NCBI GenBank assembly: GCA_024686135.1
Contig: JAIBDQ010000005.1
Span: 1-48,837 of the forward strand
Source: Halobacteriovorax sp.
GTDB lineage: Bacteria > Bdellovibrionota > Bacteriovoracia > Bacteriovoracales > Bacteriovoracaceae
Direction of reading: 5' to 3'
Length of the DNA: 48,837 bases
The notes under the pieces were generated by a model. That model saw only the letters and a list, made by a program, of their open reading frames with translations. It had not been told where the DNA came from and made no database searches. A program made the position numbers and the translations under genes. Below are positions 17,115 through 25,543 of the stretch, piece after piece; position 1 is the first letter of the stretch, and each line of letters opens with the position of its first letter.

Positions 17115-17726
17115 TTGGAAGCAGCCCTCGAATATATAAATGCCAATGCGGCCAATGCCCCTTACATCATTTTTGGCCTTTTACTTTTAGCTGGCTTTAA
17201 TGTTCCGGTGTCTGAAGACATTATGCTCTTCACCTCTGCTCTTCTTGCTGCTAAAAATCCCGAGCTACTCTACCCTCTTTTTATTGCCGTCTTTGCAGGA
17301 GCTTATTTAAGTGATGTTATCTGCTATGGCTTTATGGGAAGATTTCTTGGTGAGAAGATATTCAAAATAAAGTTTTTCAAATCCATGGCGCCCCCCGAGA
17401 AGATTGCCAAGGTGACCGAGTTCTATGAAAAATATGGCATTATTACTTTAATTCTTGGCAGATTCATTCCCTTCGGCGTGAGAAATGCTCTTTTCTTAAC
17501 TGCAGGTCTAGGAAAAATGAATGCCTTCAAGTTCTGTGTTTCAGATTTTATAGCTTGTGTTATTTCATGTGTGAGCTTCTTCTCTCTTTATTATCACTTT
17601 GGGGAATCAGTGATTGAGTATGTTAAGAAATTTAACTTGGTCATTTTTGCTGTGGCGATTATTGTTGGGATCATCTTCTTTGTTAAAAAGAAAAAAGCCC
17701 AAAAAATAGAAAATCCGTCACACTGA
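17115..17726 (+). CDS. DedA family membrane protein
   Basis: A 203-residue protein of the DedA/VTT superfamily (PF09335). Hydrophobic segments lie at about 17-35, 50-75, 140-165 and 175-195. The family signature GRFIPFGVRN (about 115-124) with AGLGKM follows the amphipathic re-entrant region. DedA proteins act in the inner membrane as lipid-carrier (undecaprenyl phosphate or phospholipid) flippases or in proton-dependent homeostasis. The start is TTG with GGAG 6 nt upstream. The C-terminus ends in a lysine-rich tail (VKKKKAQK). It may be read through from the peroxiredoxin promoter only weakly because of the terminator between them. Confidence 0.88.
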   Translation: MEAALEYINANAANAPYIIFGLLLLAGFNVPVSEDIMLFTSALLAAKNPELLYPLFIAVFAGAYLSDVICYGFMGRFLGEKIFKIKFFKSMAPPEKIAKVTEFYEKYGIITLILGRFIPFGVRNALFLTAGLGKMNAFKFCVSDFIACVISCVSFFSLYYHFGESVIEYVKKFNLVIFAVAIIVGIIFFVKKKKAQKIENPSH

Positions 17727-17868
17727 TAGAAGAAGTTAGATGCCCCTTGTTTAGTTTCTTTAAAATCAATCACTTATACACCATGTAAGGACTTCGTGGT
17801 CCTGTAAATACTATAGTGGCATGGGGTCGTAGGTTGCCTGACCACTTTGGCCGTCCCATAACTATCCC

Positions 17869-18294
17869 ATGATAAAAATAAGCGACATAACCCCAGACAT
17901 GGGGAGATTATTAAGACCTTGGGGAGGGTCGAAAGGGATGAGGGAAAACGAACAACAGTTGGAGAACGTAGTTTCTCTAGAAAACTGGAAAAAAATCAAA
18001 GACGCATCTTTGGCAAAGTGGGAACCACAGAGCCTCGATGAAAAAAGAGCAGAGAAACAATTTAAAGATTACTTTAATATCTTAAGCTTTTCAGAACTCA
18101 TAAATGAATCAACAGATATCATTAAGGAATTGAATCAAAATCCACTCAGTACTGAAATAACAATGAAGTCTAAGATCCTTTTGAGTCAATTTAGTAAACG
18201 TCTCGGTGATGAATCTAAAGAAGTTGCCGATACCTTTTCGGACATGCGTAAAAGAATTGAGGATAAGATCGTCGATCTTAATAATCGACTTTAA
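17869..18294 (+). CDS. small hydrophilic protein of unknown function
   Basis: A 141-residue, mostly helical, charged protein without signal peptide or membrane segment. It has no recognised family and contains coiled-coil-like stretches from residue 70 to the end. The ATG at 17869 has no ribosome binding site, but TTGCCT (17834-17839), a 17-nt spacer and CATAAC (17857-17862) lie 6 nt before it, so a leaderless start is plausible. An alternative ATG at 17938 (codon 24) is preceded by GGGGAGGG and would give a 118-residue protein. The 3' end overlaps the convergent PilZ gene by 4 nt. A short hairpin AGGAC(N6)GTCCT lies upstream at 17788-17803. Confidence 0.65.
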   Translation: MIKISDITPDMGRLLRPWGGSKGMRENEQQLENVVSLENWKKIKDASLAKWEPQSLDEKRAEKQFKDYFNILSFSELINESTDIIKELNQNPLSTEITMKSKILLSQFSKRLGDESKEVADTFSDMRKRIEDKIVDLNNRL

Positions 18295-18845
18295 AGAGAC
18301 TCTAGGCTCTGGTAGTCATGAAGAACCTTCTGTCTTAGGAAGGATATTTTTTCTTGTCCACCATAGCCTAATAACTCGGCAGTCTTTCTAAGGACTTCTA
18401 TATCCTTATTTGAGGACTCAAATTGGTTTAATAAGAAGACTATATTTTTAGTAAACCTAACAACATATTCTCGAATGGCGGCTTTTTCTTCTTCGCTCGA
18501 TTTCACGAATTCACAGCCAATTTTTGTCACGAAAAGGGCATCGATCTCGGATTCTCCTTCAAACTTTCGAACTAACCTTGCCTTAACCCTGATGATTTTT
18601 CGACTAAGCTCTTCTAGCTTTAAATGCATAAGCTGCGGCTTGGGTGTAGATAATAAATCGGGGATTGAGGGTAAATCTAAAACGAGTGGTATGGCAGCGA
18701 CTTCGGGAATATGAGGTAAATTTTCAAGTAATACTCCGCCTTCAGAGATATTTAAAATACGGGCCTTTAAAACATATTCATCGTCCTGAAAAAGAACTTG
18801 TGTTTTAAGTGGGGCCCGTAAAAATGCTCTTTGAAAGCGGCTCAT
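18291..18845 (-). CDS. PilZ domain protein (probable c-di-GMP receptor)
   Basis: About 184 residues from the ATG at 18845, which follows the phoH-like stop codon by 1 nt; an upstream TTG at 18866 overlaps the preceding gene and is less likely. The N-terminal PilZ domain has both c-di-GMP binding motifs, RxxxR (residues 6-10, RAFLR) and NxSxxG (32-37, NISEGG). The remaining 100 residues are a helical C-terminal extension with a Leu/Asn-rich stretch. PilZ proteins bind the second messenger and control motility, exopolysaccharide or development by protein contact. Co-transcription with the PIN-PhoH gene is indicated by the spacing. Confidence 0.85.
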   Translation of the reverse strand: MSRFQRAFLRAPLKTQVLFQDDEYVLKARILNISEGGVLLENLPHIPEVAAIPLVLDLPSIPDLLSTPKPQLMHLKLEELSRKIIRVKARLVRKFEGESEIDALFVTKIGCEFVKSSEEEKAAIREYVVRFTKNIVFLLNQFESSNKDIEVLRKTAELLGYGGQEKISFLRQKVLHDYQSLESL

Positions 18846-18846
18846 A

Positions 18847-20157
18847 TTATAAGTACTTCGAAGCAACCTCAGATAAGGCTGATCTCTCCCCTACTTTAAG
18901 AACGGTATGAGAAACAATATCTTCGTTTTTCAAACGGTCTAAGCAATAAATAAGCCCGTTATTTACTTCATCTAAGTAGGGACTATCAATCTGATGACAG
19001 TCTCCTGTAAGGATGATTTTAGTCCCTTCCCCAGCTCTTGTAATAATCGTTTTTACTTCATGAGGAGATAAGTTTTGAGCCTCATCAACGATTAAGTACT
19101 GACCTGCAATTGAACGACCACGAATATAAGTTAAGGGCTCAATATGAAGAAGTCCCTCATTGATAAGCTCATCATAGTTATGAGTTCCCGGACCTCGATG
19201 TACTCCAAAGAGAAAGTCCATATTATCAAAGATCGGTTGCATCCAAGGACCTAGCTTCTCATTCACATCCCCAGGTAAGAAACCAAGGTCTCGCCCCATA
19301 GGCTGAACAGGTCTTGAAACAAGAAGTCTGTTGAACTTTTCTCTACCGATGGCCATTTCAAGACCGGCGGCGATGGCCAACAAAGTTTTACCAGTACCGG
19401 CTTTACCCACAAGAGTCACCAGTTTAATTTCTTCATTGAGAAGAGCATCAAGTGCAAACTGTTGTTCCATATTCTTTGGATAGATTCCCCACACTCCTTC
19501 TCGCATTGGAATTAGTGGAACCACACCCTTTTTCTGATGACTATATCTTCCAAGGGCACGTCTTCTATCATTGCCCTTTTCACAAACAATCAAATACTCA
19601 TTGGGATAGATGCCTTCCATTTTTGCATCTTCGATAGCAAGAAAGCGCTCTTTTTCAAAAGCAGTTACATCATCCGCAGAAACTTCATAAAGTCGCTGTC
19701 CCGTATAAATTTCATCTAGGGAAACATCTTTTTTTCCGTAGTCTTCGGCAATAATACCAAAAACATCTGCCTTCAATCGTAGGTTGATGTCTTTAGAGAC
19801 TAGGGTGACCTCTTCTCCAGCCTCGTGTAAGAATATAGCACTAGCTAAAATCTTATTATCAGGCATCGATAAATCGACCGCATCATGTATGGCCTTAGGA
19901 GTTTTATCAACGGAGATCGTTAAAGTACCTCCGTTTTCCAATTTTACCCCCTTGGTAAGGGGCCCCTGGCTTCTAAGATCATCGACTAATCTAGAAAAGT
20001 GTCTAGCGTTTCGACCATTTTCATTTTGGTCTTTTTTAAATCGATCAACTTCTTCAACCACAATGAGTGGTATGTAGACATTATTTTCATCGAATTTAAA
20101 AATAGCTAGAGGATCGAACAAAAGAACATTGGTGTCTAAGACGAATGTTTTACTCAA
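18847..20157 (-). CDS. PIN domain-PhoH fusion ATPase
   Basis: A 436-residue protein with two domains. The N-terminal PIN nuclease domain (1 to about 150) has the acidic residues Asp8 (VLDTNVLLFDP), Glu35/36, Asp100 (MPDNKIL) and Asp123 (SKDINLR). The C-terminal PhoH-type P-loop ATPase has Walker A GKAGTGKT (251-258) and a Walker B in YLIVDEAQN. PIN-PhoH proteins (PhoH2/YlaK type) are thought to be ATP-dependent RNA helicase-nucleases. The start is TTG with GGGAGG 6 nt upstream. It is followed by the PilZ gene with 1 nt between. All catalytic residues appear intact. Confidence 0.93.
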   Translation of the reverse strand: MSKTFVLDTNVLLFDPLAIFKFDENNVYIPLIVVEEVDRFKKDQNENGRNARHFSRLVDDLRSQGPLTKGVKLENGGTLTISVDKTPKAIHDAVDLSMPDNKILASAIFLHEAGEEVTLVSKDINLRLKADVFGIIAEDYGKKDVSLDEIYTGQRLYEVSADDVTAFEKERFLAIEDAKMEGIYPNEYLIVCEKGNDRRRALGRYSHQKKGVVPLIPMREGVWGIYPKNMEQQFALDALLNEEIKLVTLVGKAGTGKTLLAIAAGLEMAIGREKFNRLLVSRPVQPMGRDLGFLPGDVNEKLGPWMQPIFDNMDFLFGVHRGPGTHNYDELINEGLLHIEPLTYIRGRSIAGQYLIVDEAQNLSPHEVKTIITRAGEGTKIILTGDCHQIDSPYLDEVNNGLIYCLDRLKNEDIVSHTVLKVGERSALSEVASKYL

Positions 20158-20300
20158 ATATGACCTCCCATCCTTGGGATTGTGGACTTATAGTTGACTA
20201 CAGAGGTCCGGTGAAAACCATATAGTTTCAAATACTTATTTATTATAAGGAATTCCGATTCGCATTGGAAAGGAACTTATTCAAAATGCGGACAGATTTG

Positions 20301-20346
20301 CTCTCTACCGCCAAAACCCCTGTTTTCGGTAGAATTTAGTAGAGAG
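20301..20346. repeat. nested inverted repeat upstream of the lipoprotein/barrel operon
   Basis: CTCTCTAC (20301-20308) is matched by GTAGAGAG (20339-20346). Inside it CTACCG (20305-20310) pairs with CGGTAG (20327-20332), and AAAAC (20313-20317) with GTTTT (20322-20326). The left arm CTAC can pair with either right arm, so two exclusive structures are possible. It ends 41 nt before the ATG at 20388, and TATAAA at 20350 could be a -10. Confidence 0.55.
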
Positions 20347-20387
20347 ACTATAAAGATAAAACGCTTCTCCGAGCAAAAAGGTCGGCT

Positions 20388-21317
20388 ATGAATAAGAGAA
20401 ACCTGCTTTTAATTCTAATTCTCACCACAATTTTATCGTGCGGTAAGACGAATCAACAAGAAGTTGAAGATGCCCTCTTTCACGCAAGGCAACTTTTAAC
20501 TGGCGGAAGATGTGCCGAGGCCCTTGAAGCTCTCGCAAAAATCCCAGCTCAACCTAAGAATGTTGATTATTTAAAACTATCAGCGTCAGGTCACGCATGC
20601 ATTGGTGGATACAGCACGCCTACATTTTTCTTAACGGACTTAAGTAAAGTGTCAGCCTCACAAACGGCCTTTCTAGGTTCGCTTGCTACTTTCTCAACAA
20701 GTAATATGACATCTAATGCTTCTCAAGATTATTTGAGTTTAAAAACAGCTATTAATATTTTGTTACTCGGCGGGGGAAATACAACCTCTTCTTATGCAAA
20801 CAGAACTGCCACCCTTGGCTCCCTTGATAATAATAACCTTAGTGTCTTTGCTCTCTATATGATTTTAGTTGAACTTGGAAAGTTCATGAATTACTACGGA
20901 AACGTGGATGACTCTACAGGTGTCAAAGGCGGCGGTGCTGGCATAAATGAATGTTATATGGACTATACCGACGCAACGGCACAGGCTGGAATCGCCCTAC
21001 AAGGCGGTGATTCTTGTGACCTCTTCAATGAGGGAAGTGCTGATCTTAACGCGAGTAGAGCTCGGCAATGCGAAGGGATAGTTCTCTTTAATAACTTTAT
21101 CGACATCATCAACAATGTCTCATTTTCTGGAAGTAACTCGGGAAGCTTAGGTAATTTATCTGGCAGCGTGACCAGTGCCTGTTCTGCTGGTGCTACCTTT
21201 AATGCAGAGACTTGCGACGTAAAAACTTTTTCTGAATGTGTTAACGACACTACTAATATTGATAACGTTCAAATCGAAAGATACTACGGAATCATTTTTG
21301 AGAACATGCATATTTAA
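20388..21317 (+). CDS. lipoprotein of unknown function, partner of the downstream beta-barrel
   Basis: A 309-residue lipoprotein with a hydrophobic signal ending in ILSC; the lipidated Cys is residue 18. Residues 23-75 look like a TPR-type helical hairpin pair (VEDALFHARQLLTGGRCAEALEAL). The rest is rich in Ser, Asn and Gly, with about ten Cys residues spread along the chain, suggesting several disulfides in the periplasm or at the outer membrane. The stop codon overlaps the ATG of the barrel gene (TAATG), so the two are translationally coupled and probably act together. AAAAGGT precedes the ATG. Confidence 0.78.
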   Translation: MNKRNLLLILILTTILSCGKTNQQEVEDALFHARQLLTGGRCAEALEALAKIPAQPKNVDYLKLSASGHACIGGYSTPTFFLTDLSKVSASQTAFLGSLATFSTSNMTSNASQDYLSLKTAINILLLGGGNTTSSYANRTATLGSLDNNNLSVFALYMILVELGKFMNYYGNVDDSTGVKGGGAGINECYMDYTDATAQAGIALQGGDSCDLFNEGSADLNASRARQCEGIVLFNNFIDIINNVSFSGSNSGSLGNLSGSVTSACSAGATFNAETCDVKTFSECVNDTTNIDNVQIERYYGIIFENMHI

Positions 21318-22450
21318 TGAAAAAAATATTAATACTAACTCTATTTATTTTTTCTTCCGATCTTTTTGCAAAAGAATTTAAGTATCTTGCTCGAAGCCCA
21401 AGAGCCCTTCTTATGGGGGATGCCTTTACGGCCGTCGCAGATGACGAGTACACACTTTTTTATAACCCCGCCGCCATGGGAAGACATAAAGGTATTCATA
21501 TTACAATGATCAACCCAAAGGCAGAGCTTCCAGATGTACTATCTAAGAATGTAAAGAAACTTCAATTTTCTCTAGATGGTAAATACAAAGACTGGCCAAA
21601 AGAGCCAGCCGCTATTACCAATAGAATTCTTGGGACACCATTACACTTAGGTGCTTCTATGTCCCCTACATTAAAATTTGAGAACTTTGCTTTCACTTGG
21701 CTTAACTCATCAACGACGGATTTAACTCTTCTAAATGCTACTCACCCTTCTATGGATATCAACTATCGTTATGACCGTGGTTTTTTACTAGGAGCAGGAT
21801 TTCCCATTATTGGTAGAGGAGGAGATAAAGCCTCTAACCAACTCTCCGCAGGTATCACATTAAAGAAAATCAACCGAAGCTCTCTTGATGGAGATTTTGA
21901 TCTCTTTGGAACTGAACTTTTACAAATTGTTGAAAACTCAGATAGCTACAAGGATATAAGAAGAAGCCTTGGGTATTCTAAAGGGACAGGCTGGGGCTGG
22001 GACGTTGGTCTTGAACAAGTTTTTAGTGCGGGTCCTTCCACCTGGATCTTTGGCCTATCCATTTTAGATATTGGAGACACTAGATTTAACAAAGAAGATG
22101 GGATTGATGAGATTCCGGTTCAAAGGATGTCGACTAATTTTGGTTCTTCTTTCAATCAGGACTTCGGCTTCTTTGACTATACAATTGCTGTGGATTTCTC
22201 CCCTATCTACGAACCTCAAACAGACTTTCTAACTAAACTAAAAATGGGATTCAAAGCTTCCATTCCTGGGCTTGAGTTTTTGATGGGAGTTAATGGTGGA
22301 TACTGGTCTTATGGATTGAGTGTTAATGCTTACTTTATGAAACTTACGGTAGGCTTCTACGGTATTGAAGCTGGACGAGAGTTTAAAGACTTTGAGGCAG
22401 AGAGAATCGTCTTCACCCTAAACCTCTTAGATATTGGTTTTGAACCTTAG
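21317..22450 (+). CDS. outer-membrane beta-barrel, UPF0164/PorV-like
   Basis: A 377-residue protein with a signal peptide (1-18, DLFA-K cleavage). The start of the mature chain, SPRALLMGDAFTAVADDE then LFYNPAAMG (residues 28-56), is the hallmark of the UPF0164/PorV/OmpP1-FadL group, whose N-terminus plugs or lines a beta-barrel. Alternating hydrophobic strands continue to the C-terminus (VFTLNLLDIGFEP). Such barrels serve as hydrophobic-compound transporters or as secretion-associated shuttle proteins. The gene is coupled to the upstream lipoprotein and overlaps the convergent aminotransferase gene by 4 nt. Confidence 0.8.
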   Translation: MKKILILTLFIFSSDLFAKEFKYLARSPRALLMGDAFTAVADDEYTLFYNPAAMGRHKGIHITMINPKAELPDVLSKNVKKLQFSLDGKYKDWPKEPAAITNRILGTPLHLGASMSPTLKFENFAFTWLNSSTTDLTLLNATHPSMDINYRYDRGFLLGAGFPIIGRGGDKASNQLSAGITLKKINRSSLDGDFDLFGTELLQIVENSDSYKDIRRSLGYSKGTGWGWDVGLEQVFSAGPSTWIFGLSILDIGDTRFNKEDGIDEIPVQRMSTNFGSSFNQDFGFFDYTIAVDFSPIYEPQTDFLTKLKMGFKASIPGLEFLMGVNGGYWSYGLSVNAYFMKLTVGFYGIEAGREFKDFEAERIVFTLNLLDIGFEP

Positions 22451-23670
22451 CCTTTGAGAAATTTCATTATAATATCTAACGCTTCCTTAAATGGTTCTTT
22501 TTCCATCACCAAACTCATTCTGGCTGTATTATTCATGCCAAAGGCCACACCAGGCACAGTCGCAACCCCAAAATCCTCTAACAGAACCTCACAAATCTCA
22601 GGAGAATAATCCTCAGTATCTGTGGCCGACTTTTTAAATTTATCCATAACCGGAGTTTGACTAAAGTCGATTAGATAATAAAACGCAGAAGTCGATTGAT
22701 ACCAAGTATGGGATAAATCATTGTCCCTAAGAGCCTCTCTCAACGCTTGAGCATTATCCCTAAGGTGCTTCTTAATAGGAGCAAGATAGGTTTCAATCAA
22801 ATCAAAATCGAAGTTTACAAGAGCTCTTTGCACCAGGCTATTGGCCCCAGAAGTGGTTTGACCCTGAAGAGTTGTAATAGCTTTAGTTAAGACCTTTGGA
22901 GCAATAACCCATCCAAGCCTTAACCCTGTTGAGGCCAGAGTTTTAGAAATACCATCTACGATAATCGTTCTCGCCAAAAGCTCTGGTTTACTTTGATAAT
23001 AAAATGTTGGCTTTGGATCAAAATAGAAAAGTTGATAATAAATTTCATCGCAAATAATATTCACGTGAGGATTATCAAGCATGAGCTCCGCAAATTCCTT
23101 CATCCACTCTTCACTATAATGTGTGCCAGTGGGATTATTAGGACTGTTTATAATGATCGCTTTTGTTCTAGGTGAGATATTCTTTTTTATTTCATCTAGG
23201 TTTGGTTTAAAAACATCAAATGGTGAGCTGTAAATAATCTTTGGAACGCCTTTACAGAACTTAATAATCTCTGGGTATGTTACCCAGAATGGAGCTAAGA
23301 CTATAACTTCGTCGCCGTGATCCAGTAGGGTTCCCATAATATTTGAAACCGCATGCTTTCCACCATTGGTAACAACGCAATCAAAGTCAACTCCAGAGTC
23401 ACTTAATGAAACGCCTCTAGTTTTTTCCCAGTTCGCTAAGATCTTTTTTCTCAATTCTGGGTAACCTGGAACCGGGCTGTATTGGTAACTTCTTATAAAG
23501 TCCAACTCGTCACGAATCAAAGAGCTAAACTCTGGCATTGGTCTAAAGGGAAGCTGTCCAGCAGTTAGATTATAAATATGTTTTCCACTTTCAGACATGG
23601 CAACGGCCTTAGCGTTTAGCTTTAAGGTAATTGATTCTGAAATATCACTAACTCTGGAACTAATTTTCAT
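22447..23670 (-). CDS. class I/II pyridoxal-phosphate aminotransferase (aspartate aminotransferase type)
   Basis: A 407-residue fold-type I enzyme. PLP-binding motifs are SPNNPTG (176-182, Asn179), Asp208 in CDEIYY, the Schiff-base Lys243 in DGISKTLASTG and phosphate-binding Arg251 in GLRLGW. A C-terminal ARMSLV supplies the substrate-carboxylate Arg. The architecture is that of subfamily I-gamma bacterial aspartate/aromatic aminotransferases. The ATG overlaps the coaD stop codon by 1 nt, so the two are translationally coupled. Exact amino-group donor is not fixed by sequence. Confidence 0.9.
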   Translation of the reverse strand: MKISSRVSDISESITLKLNAKAVAMSESGKHIYNLTAGQLPFRPMPEFSSLIRDELDFIRSYQYSPVPGYPELRKKILANWEKTRGVSLSDSGVDFDCVVTNGGKHAVSNIMGTLLDHGDEVIVLAPFWVTYPEIIKFCKGVPKIIYSSPFDVFKPNLDEIKKNISPRTKAIIINSPNNPTGTHYSEEWMKEFAELMLDNPHVNIICDEIYYQLFYFDPKPTFYYQSKPELLARTIIVDGISKTLASTGLRLGWVIAPKVLTKAITTLQGQTTSGANSLVQRALVNFDFDLIETYLAPIKKHLRDNAQALREALRDNDLSHTWYQSTSAFYYLIDFSQTPVMDKFKKSATDTEDYSPEICEVLLEDFGVATVPGVAFGMNNTARMSLVMEKEPFKEALDIIMKFLKG

Positions 23671-24161
23671 TATGAATCCTTTTTCTTTTCTAGATATTTC
23701 CCAACGGTTTTAGGAACAAAAGGAAGTATATTCCCTTTGTGCCCGTAAACTTCTCTAACCATAGTAGACGAAATAAAGTAATGCTCACCTGCCGTCATTA
23801 AAAAATAAGTTTCAATTTCGGGGTATAACTTTGTGTTCATGGCTGCCATCTGGAATTCACTTTCAAAATCCCCAGTTGGTCTTAAGCCTCTTATCAAACT
23901 TCCAATATTTTTTTGTTTGGCATAATCAACAATCAGGCCATCCCAATGATCAACGATCACTCGATCATCATCAGCAAAAAGTTCAGTCAACATCGTGACT
24001 CTTTCATCTTTAGAAAAAAGAGGAGTCTTTGTCGGTGAAACCGCGATAAGAACAATGACTTCATCAAAAACGCCAAGAGCTCTTTTAACAATATCTTCAT
24101 GCCCATTCGTAAATGGATCAAAAGTCCCTGCGTAAAGGGCACTTTTTTTCGTAGTTGGCAT
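23670..24161 (-). CDS. coaD: phosphopantetheine adenylyltransferase
   Basis: A 163-residue nucleotidyltransferase of usual CoaD length. The T/HxGH motif is TNGH (18-21) in AGTFDPFTNGHEDI. The C-terminal ISSTMVREV motif binds the phosphates, and RGLRPTGDFESE is the CoaD-specific segment. It makes dephospho-CoA from 4'-phosphopantetheine and ATP, the fourth step of coenzyme A synthesis. GGAGG lies 4 nt before the ATG. It is downstream of rsmD, a common pairing in bacteria (rsmD-coaD), and upstream of the coupled aminotransferase gene. Confidence 0.97.
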   Translation of the reverse strand: MPTTKKSALYAGTFDPFTNGHEDIVKRALGVFDEVIVLIAVSPTKTPLFSKDERVTMLTELFADDDRVIVDHWDGLIVDYAKQKNIGSLIRGLRPTGDFESEFQMAAMNTKLYPEIETYFLMTAGEHYFISSTMVREVYGHKGNILPFVPKTVGKYLEKKKDS

Positions 24162-24210
24162 ACTGCCTCCAGATGTCGATATTCTATCGAAGGCCTAGGG
24201 AAAGGGAAAG

Positions 24211-24825
24211 TTATTGATGTTCAGTTATCTTTACGACACCAAGAAAGCTGTCGCCCTGTGTAATAAAATCGTAGAAGCTAATACCCTGATTTTTTAGGTC
24301 TTCTGAGGAAATCCCCTTCTTCTCATCAGACTCAATCCAAAGCCAGCCCTTAAACCAATTTTCTTCAATCAATCTTTTAAAAATGACTTTCTGGTAGACC
24401 TCTTTTTGATGGTAAGGAGGATCCAAGAACAATAGACACATGGTCTGCTCCTCTAGGTTCAAGTTCTCATATGTTTTTTTAAAACCAATAAGCCAATTCT
24501 CAATGGCCTGATTTGAAGAAACAAAGGCATTTTCTTCAAGATAAGTTCCATAAGACGTTTGAATTTTATCGAGGTTATTTTTTAGAATTGGAAAAACTTT
24601 TCTATGTTTTTCTACGAAGTAAATTTGCTTAGCGCCCCGAGACCAGGCCTCTAATCCCATGGCTCCTGTACCGGCGCAACCATCAATAAAGATCCAGTCA
24701 TCCCAGTCTTGGTAGGTATCAAATGCCTTTCTTCTGAGGACAGCAGAAGTTGGTCTTATTAAATTTCCCTTAGGTGTTTGGAGATTATAGCCCTTCGCAA
24801 TCCCACCGAGGATTTTGATTGCCAT
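24211..24825 (-). CDS. rsmD: 16S rRNA (guanine(966)-N2)-methyltransferase RsmD
   Basis: About 204 residues from the ATG at 24825, supported by AGGA 6 nt upstream; the longer open frame to 24882 would run into the preceding gene. Typical RsmD pattern: MAIKILGGIAKGYNL at the N-terminus, RPTSAVLRRKAF (24-35), the SAM motif IDGCAGTGAMGLEA (47-60) and the catalytic LDPPY (134-138). It methylates G966 of 16S rRNA during 30S assembly. It is followed by coaD after 49 nt. Confidence 0.93.
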   Translation of the reverse strand: MAIKILGGIAKGYNLQTPKGNLIRPTSAVLRRKAFDTYQDWDDWIFIDGCAGTGAMGLEAWSRGAKQIYFVEKHRKVFPILKNNLDKIQTSYGTYLEENAFVSSNQAIENWLIGFKKTYENLNLEEQTMCLLFLDPPYHQKEVYQKVIFKRLIEENWFKGWLWIESDEKKGISSEDLKNQGISFYDFITQGDSFLGVVKITEHQ

Positions 24826-24850
24826 GATTGATCCTAAAATAGAGTGAAGG

Positions 24851-25282
24851 TTAAGCTGCCTTAGTGCCTTTAGCTTGGCCACCCATTGGTACAGAGAACT
24901 TTACTCCTCCGTCCATTTCAACCGTACAGCCACTAGCTTCATTGATTGATAGGTGCATTCCATCTACATTAACCACTAGGCCATCTTCCGTGACCTCAAG
25001 GTATGCAGTCTGACCGGCTACTTCAAAGTTCATTGAAAAGTTCATCTGCCCAGAGGCATTAAACTCAACTGGATGTTCTCCAGTTGTTACGGTCTGCTTT
25101 TCGAATTTAACTACGTTATCTTTTTCAACTTCAGAAGTTGTTTCTACTGTTTCATCTACAGGTGCCTCAGAGGTTTGTGCAACCGGAGCATCATCCTCAT
25201 ACTCTCTTTCAAGATTCTCGATCTCACTCATGATGTCCTGAAGCTCAGCATCATTAAAACCTTGTTCTTTTTTGTTAGCCAT
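24851..25282 (-). CDS. small acidic protein of unknown function
   Basis: A 143-residue protein from the ATG at 25282, chosen because AGGAG lies 6 nt before it; the open frame continues to 25351. Residues 5-75 are strongly acidic and low-complexity (Glu, Asp, Val, Thr, Ala), with a helical start ELQDIMSEIENLEREYEDD. The C-terminal 70 residues look like a compact beta domain with alternating short strands. There is no signal peptide. It is 25 nt upstream of rsmD and probably co-transcribed with rsmD-coaD. No family recognised. Confidence 0.7.
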   Translation of the reverse strand: MANKKEQGFNDAELQDIMSEIENLEREYEDDAPVAQTSEAPVDETVETTSEVEKDNVVKFEKQTVTTGEHPVEFNASGQMNFSMNFEVAGQTAYLEVTEDGLVVNVDGMHLSINEASGCTVEMDGGVKFSVPMGGQAKGTKAA

Positions 25283-25543
25283 CTTTAGCTCCTGTTCTTT
25301 ACGCATAGCCCATTTTTGGGCAGTTTCTACATACCTTATCGGAAGGGGCATTCAGGTATTTAGTCTTTTTTTTGAGAATAATATTAACCATTTAAGTATT
25401 TCTTACAGGTGAACTGTAATTTTATTTTAGAGTAACTTCTTTTGACTCATGGACTGGATTTCGGTAAAAATTCCCCTCACACAATACTGAGAAATTTAGA
25501 GAGCAAAGTTGAAATATATTAAAGACTTATCGGGGATTAAGCG

